The position numbers and the translations under genes are program-made. A stretch of 64,000 nucleotides of DNA from Ascidia mentula (Eukaryota > Chordata > Ascidiacea > Phlebobranchia > Ascidiidae). Under the pieces are notes generated by a model. It was not told the DNA's origin. It did no database searches and worked only from the letters and a program-made list of their open reading frames with translations. Positions 23,601-37,220 of this stretch are shown here, one piece after another. The DNA lies in the NCBI GenBank assembly GCA_947561715.1, contig OX387205.1:10793001-10857000 (forward strand), in the 5' to 3' direction. How positions within the stretch are numbered: the first letter of the stretch is position 1; each line of letters opens with the position of its first letter.

Positions 23601-26599
23601 AAAATTCGACGTCTCGGATTCCGGTTCAAACCGGTTTGGAGGTTCGAGAGGCTGCTGAAACCGGCCCCAACCTGTTTGAAACTGGTATATTCCGGTCATA
23701 TCGGCCTGGAACCGGACATTTTTGTTTTGGCCCAAATCCGGAAAAACGGAAAGGGGTTAGCCTTGGTGTTTTTCCGAAAATCAAACGAAAATTCGACGTC
23801 TCGGATTCCGGTTGAAACCGGTTTGGAGGTTCGAGAGGCTTTTGAAACCGGCCCCAACCTGTTTGAAACTGGTATATTCCGGTCATATCGGCCTGGAACC
23901 GGACATTTTTGTTTTGGCCCAAATCCGGAAAAACGGAAAGGGGTTAGCCTTGGTGTTTTTCCGAAAATCAAACGAAAATTCGACGTCTCGGATTCCGGTT
24001 GAAACCGGTTTGGAGGTTCGAGAGGCTGCTGAAACCGGCCCCAACCTGTTTGAAACTGGTATATTCCGGTCATATCGGCCTGGAACCGGACATTTTTGTT
24101 TTGGCCCAAATCCGGAAAAACGGAAAGGGGTTAGCCTTGGTGTTTTTCCGAAAATCAAACGAAAATTCGACGTCTCGGATTCCGGTTGAAACCGGTTTGG
24201 AGGTTCGAGAGGCTGCTGAAACCGGCCCCAACCTGTTTGAAACTGGTATATTCCGGTCATATCGGCCTGGAACCGGACATTTTTGTTTTGGCCCAAATCC
24301 GGAAAAACGGAAAGGGGTTAGCCTTGGTGTTTTTCCGAAAATCAAACGAAAATTCGACGTCTCGGATTCCGGTTTAAACCGGTTTGGAGGTTCGAGAGGC
24401 TGCTGAAACCGGCCCCAACCTGTTTGAAACTGGTATATTCCGGTCATATCGGCCTGGAACCGGACATTTTTGTTTTGGCCTATATCCGGAAAAACGGAAA
24501 GGGGTTAGCCTTGGTGTTTTTCCGAAAATCGAACGAAAATTCGACGTCTCGGATTCCGGTTCAAACCGGTTTGGAGGTTCGAGAGGCTGCTGAAACCGGC
24601 CCCAACCTGTTTGAAACTGGTATATTCCGGTCATATCGGCCTGGAACCGGACATTTTTGTTTTGGCCCAAATCCGGAAAAACGGAAAGGGGTTAGCCTTG
24701 GTGTTTTTCCGAAAATCGAACGAAAATTCGACGTCTCGGATTCCGGTTCAAACCGGTTTGGAGGTTCGAGAGGCTGCAGAAACCGGCCCCAACCTGTTTG
24801 AAACTGGTATATTCCGGTCATATCGGCCTAGAACCGGACATTTTTGTTTTGGCCCAAATCCGGAAAAACGGAAAGGGGTTAGCCTTGGTGTTTTTCCGAA
24901 AATCGAACGAAAATTCGACGTCTCGGATTCCGGTTTAAACCGGTTTGGAGGTTCGAGAGGCTGCTGAAACCGGCCCAACCTGTTTGAAACTGGTATATTC
25001 CGGTCATATCGGCCTGGAACCGGACATTTTTGTTTTGGCCCAAATCCGGAAAAACGGAAAGGGGTTAGCCTTGGTGTTTTTCCGAAAATCAAACGAAAAT
25101 TCGACGTCTCGGATTCCGGTTTAAACCGGTTTGGAGGTTCGAGAGGCTGCTGAAACCGGCCCCAACCTGTTTGAAACTGGTATATTCCGGTCATATCGGC
25201 CTGGAACCGGACATTTTTGTTTTGGCCTAAATCCGGAAAAACGGAAAGGGGTTAGCCTTGGTGTTTTTCCGAAAATCGAACGAAAATTCGACGTCTCGGA
25301 TTCCGGTTCAAACCGGTTTGGAGGTTCGAGAGGCTGCTGAAACCGGCCCCAACCTGTTTGAAACTGGTATATTCCGGTCATATCGGCCTGGAACCGGACA
25401 TTTTTGTTTTGGCCCAAATCCGGAAAAACGGAAAGGGGTTAGCCTTGGTGTTTTTCCGAAAATCGAACGAAAATTCGACGTCTCGGATTCCGGTTCAAAC
25501 CGGTTTGGGGGTTCGAGAGGCTGCTGAAACCGGCCCCAACCTGTTTGAAACTGGTATATTCCGGTCATATCGGCCTGGAACCGGACATTTTTGTTTTGGC
25601 CCAAATCCGGAAAAACGGAAAGGGGTTAGCCTTGGTGTTTTTCCGAAAATCAAACGAAAATTCGACGTCTCGGATTCCGGTTGAAACCGGTTTGGAGGTT
25701 CGAGAGGCTTTTGAAACCGGCCCCAACCTGTTTGAAACTGGTATATTCCGGTCATATCGGCCTGGAACCGGACATTTTTGTTTTGGCCCAAATCCGGAAA
25801 AACGGAAAGGGGTTAGCCTTGGTGTTTTTCCGAAAATCAAACGAAAATTCGACGTCTCGGATTCCGGTTGAAACCGGTTTGGAGGTTCGAGAGGCTGCTG
25901 AAACCGGCCCCAACCTGTTTGAAACTGGTATATTCCGGTCATATCGGCCTGGAACCGGACATTTTTGTTTTGGCCCAAATCCGGAAAAACGGAAAGGGGT
26001 TAGCCTTGGTGTTTTTCCGAAAATCAAACGAAAATTCGACGTCTCGGATTCCGGTTGAAACCGGTTTGGAGGTTCGAGAGGCTGCTGAAACCGGCCCCAA
26101 CCTGTTTGAAACTGGTATATTCCGGTCATATCGGCCTGGAACCGGACATTTTTGTTTTGGCCCAAATCCGGAAAAACGGAAAGGGGTTAGCCTTGGTGTT
26201 TTTCCGAAAATCGAACGAAAATTCGACGTCTCGGATTCCGGTTCAAACCGGTTTGGAGGTTCGAGAAGCTGTTGAAACCGGCCCCAACCTGTTTGAAACT
26301 GGTATATTCCGGTCATATCGGCCTGGAACCGGACATTTTTGTTTTGGCCCAAATCCGGAAAAACGGAAAGGGGTTAGCCTTGGTGTTTTTCCGAAAATCA
26401 AACGAAAATTCGACGTCTCGGATTCCGGTTTAAACCGGTTTGGAGGTTCGAGAGGCTGCTGAAACCGGCCCCAACCTGTTTGAAACTGGTATATTCCGGT
26501 CATATCGGCCTGGAACCGGACATTTTTGTTTTGGCCCAAATCCGGAAAAACGGAAAGGGGTTAGCCTTGGTGTTTTTCCGAAAATCGAACGAAAATTCG

Positions 26600-27770
26600 A
26601 CGTCTCGGATTCCGGTTCAAACCGGTTTGGAGGTTCGAGAGGCTGCTGAAACCGGCCCCAACCTGTTTGAAACTGGTATATTCCGGTCATATCGGCCTGG
26701 AACCGGACATTTTTGTTTTGGCCCAAATCCGGAAAAACGGAAAGGGGTTAGCCTTGGTGTTTTTCCGAAAATCAAACGAAAATTCGACGTCTCGGATTCC
26801 GGTTGAAACCGGTTTGGAGGTTCGAGAGGCTTTTGAAACCAGCCCCAACCTGTTTGAAACTGGTATATTCCGGTCATATCGGCCTGGAACCGGACATTTT
26901 TGTTTTGGCCCAAATCCGGAAAAACGGAAAGGGGTTAGCCTTGGTGTTTTTCCGAAAATCAAACGAAAATTCGACGTCTCGGATTCCGGTTGAAACCGGT
27001 TTGGAGGTTCGAGAGGCTGCTGAAACCGGCCCCAACCTGTTTGAAACTGGTATATTCCGGTCATATCGGCCTGGAACCGGACATTTTTGTTTTGGCCCAA
27101 ATCCGGAAAAACGGAAAGGGGTTAGCCTTGGTGTTTTTCCGAAAATCAAACGAAAATTCGACGTCTCGGATTCCGGTTGAAACCGGTTTGGAGGTTCGAG
27201 AGGCTGCTGAAACCGGCCCCAACCTGTTTGAAACTGGTATATTGCGGTCACATCGGCCTGGAACCGGACATTTTTGTTTTGGCCCAAATCCGGAAAAACG
27301 GAAAGGGGTTAGCCTTGGTGTTTTTCCGAAAATCAAACGAAAATTCGACGTCTCGGATTCCGGTTGAAACCGGTTTGGAGGTTCGAGAGGCTGCTGAAAC
27401 CGGCCCCAACCTGTTTGAAACTGGTATATTCCGGTCATATCGGCCTGGAACCGGACATTTTTGTTTTGGCCCAAATCCGGAAAAACGGAAAGGGGTTAGC
27501 CTTGGTGTTTTTCCGAAAATCGAACGAAAATTCGACGTCTCGGATTCCGGTTCAAACCGGTTTGGAGGTTCGAGAAGCTGTTGAAACAGGCCCCAACCTG
27601 TTTGAAACTGGTATATTCCGGTCATATCGGCCTAGAACCGGACATTTTTGTTTTGGCCCAAATCCGGAAAAACGGAAAGGGGTTAGCCTTGGTGTTTTTC
27701 CGAAAATCGAACGAAAATTCGACGTCTCGGATTCCGGTTTAAACCGGTTTGGAGGTTCGAGAGGCTGCTG
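26600..27770 (+). repeat. Satellite block in a 16-unit (2,990/2,991-bp) higher-order repeat
   Basis: GAAACAGG at 27,584 and 30,574 (2,990 bp apart), with the preceding GAAACCAGCCCC, TTGCGGTCACATC and GAGAAGCTGTTG variants in the same order. A third, partial copy of the early part starts about 2,991 bp further on (about 32.4-33.3 kb). This defines a 16-unit module in the middle of the array. Confidence 0.7.
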
Positions 27771-28719
27771 AAACCGGCCCAACCTGTTTGAAACTGGTAT
27801 ATTCCGGTCATATCGGCCTGGAACCGGACATTTTTGTTTTGGCCCAAATCCGGAAAAACGGAAAGGGGTTAGCCTTGGTGTTTTTCCGAAAATCAAACGA
27901 AAATTCGACGTCTCGGATTCCGGTTTAAACCGGTTTGGAGGTTCGAGAGGCTGCTGAAACCGGCCCCAACCTGTTTGAAACTGGTATATTCCGGTCATAT
28001 CGGCCTGGAACCGGACATTTTTGTTTTGGCCCAAATCCGGAAAAACGGAAAGGGGTTAGCCTTGGTGTTTTTCCGAAAATCAAACGAAAATTCGACGTCT
28101 CGGATTCCGGTTGAAACCGGTTTGGAGGTTCGAGAGGCTGCTGAAACCGGCCCCAACCTGTTTGAAACTGGTATATTCCGGTCATATCGGCCTGGAACCG
28201 GACATTTTTGTTTTGGCCCAAATCCGGAAAAACGGAAAGGGGTTAGCCTTGGTGTTTTTCCGAAAATCGAACGAAAATTCGACGTCTCGGATTCCGGTTC
28301 AAACCGGTTTGGAGGTTCGAGAAGCTGTTGAAACCGGCCCCAACCTGTTTGAAACTGGTATATTCCGGTCATATCGGCCTGGAACCGGACATTTTTGTTT
28401 TGGCCCAAATCCGGAAAAACGGAAAGGGGTTAGCCTTGGTGTTTTTCCGAAAATCAAACGAAAATTCGACGTCTCGGATTCCGGTTTAAACCGGTTTGGA
28501 GGTTCGAGAGGCTGCTGAAACCGGCCCCAACCTGTTTGAAACTGGTATATTCCGGTCATATCGGCCTGGAACCGGACATTTTTGTTTTGGCCCAAATCCG
28601 GAAAAACGGAAAGGGGTTAGCCTTGGTGTTTTTCCGAAAATCGAACGAAAATTCGACGTCTCGGATTCCGGTTTAAACCGGTTTGGAGGTTCGAGAGGCT
28701 GCTGAAACCGGCCCAACCT

Positions 28720-31700
28720 GTTTGAAACTGGTATATTCCGGTCATATCGGCCTGGAACCGGACATTTTTGTTTTGGCCCAAATCCGGAAAAACGGAAAGG
28801 GGTTAGCCTTGGTGTTTTTCCGAAAATCAAACGAAAATTCGACGTCTCGGATTCCGGTTGAAACCGGTTTGGAGGTTCGAGAGGCTGCTGAAACCGGCCC
28901 CAACCTGTTTGAAACTGGTATATTCCGGTCATATCGGCCTGGAACCGGACATTTTTGTTTTGGCCCAAATCCGGAAAAACGGAAAGGGGTTAGCCTTGGT
29001 GTTTTTCCGAAAATCAAACGAAAATTCGACGTCTCGGATTCCGGTTGAAACCGGTTTGGAGGTTCGAGAGGCTGCTGAAACCGGCCCCAACCTGTTTGAA
29101 ACTGGTATATTCCGGTCATATCGGCCTGGAACCGGACATTTTTGTTTTGGCCCAAATCCGGAAAAACGGAAAGGGGTTAGCCTTGGTGTTTTTCCGAAAA
29201 TCGAACGAAAATTCGACGTCTCGGATTCCGGTTCAAACCGGTTTGGAGGTTCGAGAAGCTGTTGAAACCGGCCCCAACCTGTTTGAAACTGGTATATTCC
29301 GGTCATATCGGCCTGGAACCGGACATTTTTGTTTTGGCCCAAATCCGGAAAAACGGAAAGGGGTTAGCCTTGGTGTTTTTCCGAAAATCAAACGAAAATT
29401 CGACGTCTCGGATTCCGGTTTAAACCGGTTTGGAGGTTCGAGAGGCTGCTGAAACCGGCCCCAACCTGTTTGAAACTGGTATATTCCGGTCATATCGGCC
29501 TGGAACCGGACATTTTTGTTTTGGCCCAAATCCGGAAAAACGGAAAGGGGTTAGCCTTGGTGTTTTTCCGAAAATCGAACGAAAATTCGACGTCTCGGAT
29601 TCCGGTTCAAACCGGTTTGGAGGTTCGAGAGGCTGCTGAAACCGGCCCCAACCTGTTTGAAACTGGTATATTCCGGTCATATCGGCCTGGAACCGGACAT
29701 TTTTGTTTTGGCCCAAATCCGGAAAAACGGAAAGGGGTTAGCCTTGGTGTTTTTCCGAAAATCAAACGAAAATTCGACGTCTCGGATTCCGGTTGAAACC
29801 GGTTTGGAGGTTCGAGAGGCTTTTGAAACCAGCCCCAACCTGTTTGAAACTGGTATATTCCGGTCATATCGGCCTGGAACCGGACATTTTTGTTTTGGCC
29901 CAAATCCGGAAAAACGGAAAGGGGTTAGCCTTGGTGTTTTTCCGAAAATCAAACGAAAATTCGACGTCTCGGATTCCGGTTGAAACCGGTTTGGAGGTTC
30001 GAGAGGCTGCTGAAACCGGCCCCAACCTGTTTGAAACTGGTATATTCCGGTCATATCGGCCTGGAACCGGACATTTTTGTTTTGGCCCAAATCCGGAAAA
30101 ACGGAAAGGGGTTAGCCTTGGTGTTTTTCCGAAAATCAAACGAAAATTCGACGTCTCGGATTCCGGTTGAAACCGGTTTGGAGGTTCGAGAGGCTGCTGA
30201 AACCGGCCCCAACCTGTTTGAAACTGGTATATTGCGGTCACATCGGCCTGGAACCGGACATTTTTGTTTTGGCCCAAATCCGGAAAAACGGAAAGGGGTT
30301 AGCCTTGGTGTTTTTCCGAAAATCAAACGAAAATTCGACGTCTCGGATTCCGGTTGAAACCGGTTTGGAGGTTCGAGAGGCTGCTGAAACCGGCCCCAAC
30401 CTGTTTGAAACTGGTATATTCCGGTCATATCGGCCTGGAACCGGACATTTTTGTTTTGGCCCAAATCCGGAAAAACGGAAAGGGGTTAGCCTTGGTGTTT
30501 TTCCGAAAATCGAACGAAAATTCGACGTCTCGGATTCCGGTTCAAACCGGTTTGGAGGTTCGAGAAGCTGTTGAAACAGGCCCCAACCTGTTTGAAACTG
30601 GTATATTCCGGTCATATCGGCCTAGAACCGGACATTTTTGTTTTGGCCCAAATCCGGAAAAACGGAAAGGGGTTAGCCTTGGTGTTTTTCCGAAAATCGA
30701 ACGAAAATTCGACGTCTCGGATTCCGGTTTAAACCGGTTTGGAGGTTCGAGAGGCTGCTGAAACCGGCCCAACCTGTTTGAAACTGGTATATTCCGGTCA
30801 TATCGGCCTGGAACCGGACATTTTTGTTTTGGCCCAAATCCGGAAAAACGGAAAGGGGTTAGCCTTGGTGTTTTTCCGAAAATCAAACGAAAATTCGACG
30901 TCTCGGATTCCGGTTTAAACCGGTTTGGAGGTTCGAGAGGCTGCTGAAACCGGCCCCAACCTGTTTGAAACTGGTATATTCCGGTCATATCGGCCTGGAA
31001 CCGGACATTTTTGTTTTGGCCTAAATCCGGAAAAACGGAAAGGGGTTAGCCTTGGTGTTTTTCCGAAAATCGAACGAAAATTCGACGTCTCGGATTCCGG
31101 TTCAAACCGGTTTGGAGGTTCGAGAGGCTGCTGAAACCGGCCCCAACCTGTTTGAAACTGGTATATTCCGGTCATATCGGCCTGGAACCGGACATTTTTG
31201 TTTTGGCCCAAATCCGGAAAAACGGAAAGGGGTTAGCCTTGGTGTTTTTCCGAAAATCGAACGAAAATTCGACGTCTCGGATTCCGGTTCAAACCGGTTT
31301 GGGGGTTCGAGAGGCTGCTGAAACCGGCCCCAACCTGTTTGAAACTGGTATATTCCGGTCATATCGGCCTGGAACCGGACATTTTTGTTTTGGCCCAAAT
31401 CCGGAAAAACGGAAAGGGGTTAGCCTTGGTGTTTTTCCGAAAATCAAACGAAAATTCGACGTCTCGGATTCCGGTTGAAACCGGTTTGGAGGTTCGAGAG
31501 GCTTTTGAAACCGGCCCCAACCTGTTTGAAACTGGTATATTCCGGTCATATCGGCCTGGAACCGGACATTTTTGTTTTGGCCCAAATCCGGAAAAACGGA
31601 AAGGGGTTAGCCTTGGTGTTTTTCCGAAAATCAAACGAAAATTCGACGTCTCGGATTCCGGTTGAAACCGGTTTGGAGGTTCGAGAGGCTGCTGAAACCG

Positions 31701-34700
31701 GCCCCAACCTGTTTGAAACTGGTATATTCCGGTCATATCGGCCTGGAACCGGACATTTTTGTTTTGGCCCAAATCCGGAAAAACGGAAAGGGGTTAGCCT
31801 TGGTGTTTTTCCGAAAATCAAACGAAAATTCGACGTCTCGGATTCCGGTTCAAACCGGTTTGGAGGTTCGAGAGGCTGCTGAAACCGGCCCCAACCTGTT
31901 TGAAACTGGTATATTGCGGTCACATCGGCCTGGAACCGGACATTTTTGTTTTGGCCCAAATCCGGAAAAACGGAAAGGGGTTAGCCTTGGTGTTTTTCCG
32001 AAAATCAAACGAAAATTCGACGTCTCGGATTCCGGTTGAAACCGGTTTGGAGGTTCGAGAGGCTGCTGAAACCGGCCCCAACCTGTTTGAAACTGGTATA
32101 TTCCGGTCATATCGGCCTGGAACCGGACATTTTTGTTTTGGCCCAAATCCGGAAAAACAGAAAGGGGTTAGCCTTGGTGTTTTTCCGAAAATCGAACGAA
32201 AATTCGACGTCTCGGATTCCGGTTCAAACCGGTTTGGAGGTTCGAGAAGCTGTTGAAACCGGCCCCAACCTGTTTGAAACTGGTATATTCCGGTCATATC
32301 GGCCTGGAACCGGACATTTTTGTTTTGGCCCAAATCCGGAAAAACGGAAAGGGGTTAGCCTTGGTGTTTTTCCGAAAATCAAACGAAAATTCGACGTCTC
32401 GGATTCCGGTTTAAACCGGTTTGGAGGTTCGAGAGGCTGCTGAAACCGGCCCCAACCTGTTTGAAACTGGTATATTCCGGTCATATCGGCCTGGAACCGG
32501 ACATTTTTGTTTTGGCCCAAATCCGGAAAAACGGAAAGGGGTTAGCCTTGGTGTTTTTCCGAAAATCGAACGAAAATTCGACGTCTCGGATTCCGGTTCA
32601 AACCGGTTTGGAGGTTCGAGAGGCTGCTGAAACCGGCCCCAACCTGTTTGAAACTGGTATATTCCGGTCATATCGGCCTGGAACCGGACATTTTTGTTTT
32701 GGCCCAAATCCGGAAAAACGGAAAGGGGTTAGCCTTGGTGTTTTTCCGAAAATCAAACGAAAATTCGACGTCTCGGATTCCGGTTGAAACCGGTTTGGAG
32801 GTTCGAGAGGCTTTTGAAACCAGCCCCAACCTGTTTGAAACTGGTATATTCCGGTCATATCGGCCTGGAACCGGACATTTTTGTTTTGGCCCAAATCCGG
32901 AAAAACGGAAAGGGGTTAGCCTTGGTGTTTTTCCGAAAATCAAACGAAAATTCGACGTCTCGGATTCCGGTTGAAACCGGTTTGGAGGTTCGAGAGGCTG
33001 CTGAAACCGGCCCCAACCTGTTTGAAACTGGTATATTCCGGTCATATCGGCCTGGAACCGGACATTTTTGTTTTGGCCCAAATCCGGAAAAACGGAAAGG
33101 GGTTAGCCTTGGTGTTTTTCCGAAAATCAAACGAAAATTCGACGTCTCGGATTCCGGTTGAAACCGGTTTGGAGGTTCGAGAGGCTGCTGAAACCGGCCC
33201 CAACCTGTTTGAAACTGGTATATTGCGGTCACATCGGCCTGGAACCGGACATTTTTGTTTTGGCCCAAATCCGGAAAAACGGAAAGGGGTTAGCCTTGGT
33301 GTTTTTCCGAAAATCAAACGAAAATTCGACGTCTCGGATTCCGGTTTAAACCGGTTTGGAGGTTCGAGAGGCTGCTGAAACCGGCCCCAACCTGTTTGAA
33401 ACTGGTATATTCCGGTCATATCGGCCTGGAACCGGACATTTTTGTTTTGGCCCAAATCCGGAAAAACGGAAAGGGGTTAGCCTTGGTGTTTTTCCGAATA
33501 TCGAACGAAAATTCGACGTCTCGGATTCCGGTTCAAACCGGTTTGGAGGTTCGAGAGGCTGCTGAAACCGGCCCCAACCTGTTTGAAACTGGTATATTCC
33601 GGTCATATCGGCCTGGAACCGGACATTTTTGTTTTGGCCCAAATCCGGAAAAACGGAAAGGGGTTAGCCTTGGTGTTTTTCCGAAAATCAAACGAAAATT
33701 CGACGTCTCGGATTCCGGTTGAAACCGGTTTGGAGGTTCGAGAGGCTGCTGAAACCGGCCCCAACCTGTTTGAAACTGGTATATTGCGGTCACATCGGCC
33801 TGGAACCGGACATTTTTGTTTTGGCCCAAATCCGGAAAAACGGAAAGGGGTTAGCCTTGGTGTTTTTCCGAAAATCAAACGAAAATTCGACGTCTCGGAT
33901 TCCGGTTGAAACCGGTTTGGAGGTTCGAGAGGCTGCTGAAACCGGCCCCAACCTGTTTGAAACTGGTATATTCCGGTCATATCGGCCTGGAACCGGACAT
34001 TTTTGTTTTGGCCCAAATCCGGAAAAACGGAAAGGGGTTAGCCTTGGTGTTTTTCCGAAAATCAAACGAAAATTCGACGTCTCGGATTCCGGTTTAAACC
34101 GGTTTGGAGGTTCGAGAAGCTGTTGAAACCGGCCCCAACCTGTTTGAAACTGGTATATTCCGGTCATATCGGCCTGGAACCGGACATTTTTGTTTTGGCC
34201 CAAATCCGGAAAAACGGAAAGGGGTTAGCCTTGGCGTTTTTCCGAAAATCAAACGAAAATTCGACGTCTCGGATTCCGGTTTAAACCGGTTTGGAGGTTC
34301 GAGAGGCTGCTGAAACCGGCCCCAACCTGTTTGAAACTGGTATATTCCGGTCATATCGGCCTGGAACCGGACATTTTTGTTTTGGCCCAAATCCGGAAAA
34401 ACGGAAAGGGGTCAGCCTTGGTGTTTTTCCGAAAATCAAACGAAAATTCGACGTCTCGGATTCCGGTTCAAACCGGTTTGGAGGTTCGAGAGGCTGCTGA
34501 AACCGGCCCCAACCTGTTTGAAACTGGTATATTCCGGTCATTTCGGCCTGGAACCGGACATTTTTGTTTTGGCCCAAATCCGGAAAAACGGAAAGGGGTT
34601 AGCCTTGGTGTTTTTCCAAAAATCGAACGAAAATTCGACGTCTCGGATTCCGGTTCAAACCGGTTTGGAGGTTCGAGAGGCTGCTGAAACCGGCCCCAAC

Positions 34701-37220
34701 CTGTTTGAAACTGGTATATTCCGGTCATATCGGCCTGGAACCGGACATTTTTGTTTTGGCCCAAATCCGGAAAAACGGAAAGGGGTTAGCCTTGGTGTTT
34801 TTCCGAAAATCAAACGAAAATTCGACGTCTCGGATTCCGGTTGAAACCGGTTTGGAGGTTCGAGAGGCTGCTGAAACCGGCCCCAACCTGTTTGAAACTG
34901 GTATATTCCGGTCATATCGGCCTGGAACCGGACATTTTTGTTTTGGCCCAAATCCGGAAAAACGGAAAGGGGTTAGCCTTGGCGTTTTTCCGAAAATCAA
35001 ACGAAAATTCGACGTCTCGGATTCCGGTTTAAACCGGTTTGGAGGTTCGAGAGGCTGCTGAAACCGGCCCCAACCTGTTTGAAACTGGTATATTCCGGTC
35101 ATATCGGCCTGGAACCGGACATTTTTGTTTTGGCCCAAATCCGGAAAAACGGAAAGGGGTTAGCCTTGGTGTTTTTCCGAAAATCGAACGAAAATTCGAC
35201 GTCTCGGATTCCGGTTGAAACCGGTTTGGAGGTTCGATAGGCTTTTGAAACCGGCCCCAACCTGTTTGAAACTGGTATATTGCGGTCATATCGGCCTGGA
35301 ACCGGACATTTTTGTTTTGGCCCAAATCCGGAAAAACGGAAAGGGGTTAGCCTTGGTGTTTTTCCGAAAATCAAACGAAAATTCGACGTCTCGGATTCCG
35401 GTTTAAACCGGTTTGGAGGTTCGAGAGGCTGCTGAAACCGGCCCCAACCTGTTTGAAACTGGTATATTCCGGTCATATCGGCCTGGAACCGGACATTTTT
35501 GTTTTGGCCCAAATCCGGAAAAACGGAAAGGGGTTAGCCTTGGTGTTTTTCCGAATATCGAACGAAAATTCGACGTCTCGGATTCCGGTTTAAACCGGTT
35601 TGGAGGTTCGAGAGGCTGCTGAAACCGGCCCCAACCTGTTTGAAACTGGTATATTCCGGTCATTTCGGCCTGGAACCGGACATTTTTGTTTTGGCCCAAA
35701 TCCGGAAAAAACGGAAAGGGGTCAGCCTTGGTGTTTTTCCGAAAATCAAACGAAAATTCGACGTCTCGGATTCCGGTTCAAACCGGTTTGGAGGTTCGAG
35801 AGGCTGCTGAAACCGGCCCCAACCTGTTTGAAACTGGTATATTCCGGTCATTTCGGCCTGGAACCGGACATTTTTGTTTTGGCCCAAATCCGGAAAAACG
35901 GAAAGGGGTTAGCCTTGGTGTTTTTCCAAAAATCGAACGAAAATTCGACGTCTCGGATTCCGGTTCAAACCGGTTTGGAGGTTCGAGAGGCTGCTGAAAC
36001 CGGCCCCAACCTGTTTGAAACTGGTATATTCCGGTGATTTCGGCCTGGAACCGGACATTTTTGTTTTGGCCCAAATCCGGAAAAACGGAAAGGGGTTAGC
36101 CTTGGTGTTTTTCCAAAAATCGAACGAAAATTCGACGTCTCGGATTCCGGTTGAAACCGGTTTGGAGGTTCGAGAGGCTGCTGAAACCGGCCCCAACCTG
36201 TTTGAAACTGGTATATTCCGGTCATATCGGCCTGGAACCGGACATTTTTGTTTTGGCCCAAATCCGGAAAAACGGAAAGGGGTTAGCCTTGGTGTTTTTC
36301 CGAAAATCGAACGAAAATTCGACGTCTCGGATTCCGGTTCAAACCGGTTTGGAGGTTTGAGAGGCTGCTGAAACCGGCCCCAACCTGTTTGAAACTGGTA
36401 TATTCCGGTCATATCGGCCTGGAACCGGACATTTTTGTTTTGGCCCAAATCCGGAAAAACGGAAAGGGGTTAGCCTTGGTGTTTTTCCGAAAATGAAACG
36501 AAAATTCGACGTCTCGGATTCCGGTTTAAACCGGTTTGGAGGTTCGAGAGGCTGCTGAAACCGGCCCCAACCTGTTTGAAACTGGTATATTCCGGTCATA
36601 TCGGCCTGGAACCGGACATTTTTGTTTTGGCCCAAATCCGGAAAAACGGAAAGGGGTTAGCCTTGGTGTTTTTCCGAAAATCGAACGAAAATTCGACGTC
36701 TCGGATTCCGGTTCAAACCGGTTTGGAGGTTCGAGAGGCTGTTGAAACCGGCCCCAACCTGTTTGAAACTGGTATATTCAGGTCATATCGGCCTGGAACC
36801 GGACATTTTTGTTTTGGCCCAAATCCGGAAAAACGGAAAGGGGTTAGCCTTGGTGTTTTTCCGAAAATCGAACGAAAATTCGACGTCTCGGATTCCGGTT
36901 CAAACCGGTTTGGAGGTTCGAGAGGCTGCTGAAACCGGCCCCAACCTGTTTGAAACTGGTATATTCCGGTCATATCGGCCTGGAACCGGACATTTTTGTT
37001 TTGGCCCAAATCCGGAAAAACGGAAGGGGTTAGCCTTGGTGTTTTTCCGAATATCGAACGAAAATTCGACGTCTCGGATTCCGGTTCAAACCGGTTTGGA
37101 GGTTCGAGAGGCTGCTGAAACCGGCCCCAACCTGTTTGAAACTGGTATATTCCGGTCATATCGGCCTGGAACCGGACATTTTTGTTTTGGCCCAAATCCG
37201 GAAAAACGGAAAGGGGTTAG
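28720..37220 (+). repeat. 8.5-kb satellite segment, copy 1 of an 18,137-bp-offset pair
   Basis: Rare variants here recur exactly 18,137 bp downstream: GAAACAGG 30,574/48,711; TTGGCGTTT 34,235/52,372; AAAATGAAACG 36,495/54,632; TTCAGGTC 36,780/54,917. Private changes are few (for example AAAACAGAAAG near 32,158 and TTCAAACC at about 31,850), so the copies are almost identical. Homology breaks at about 28.72 kb and 37.22 kb. Confidence 0.85.
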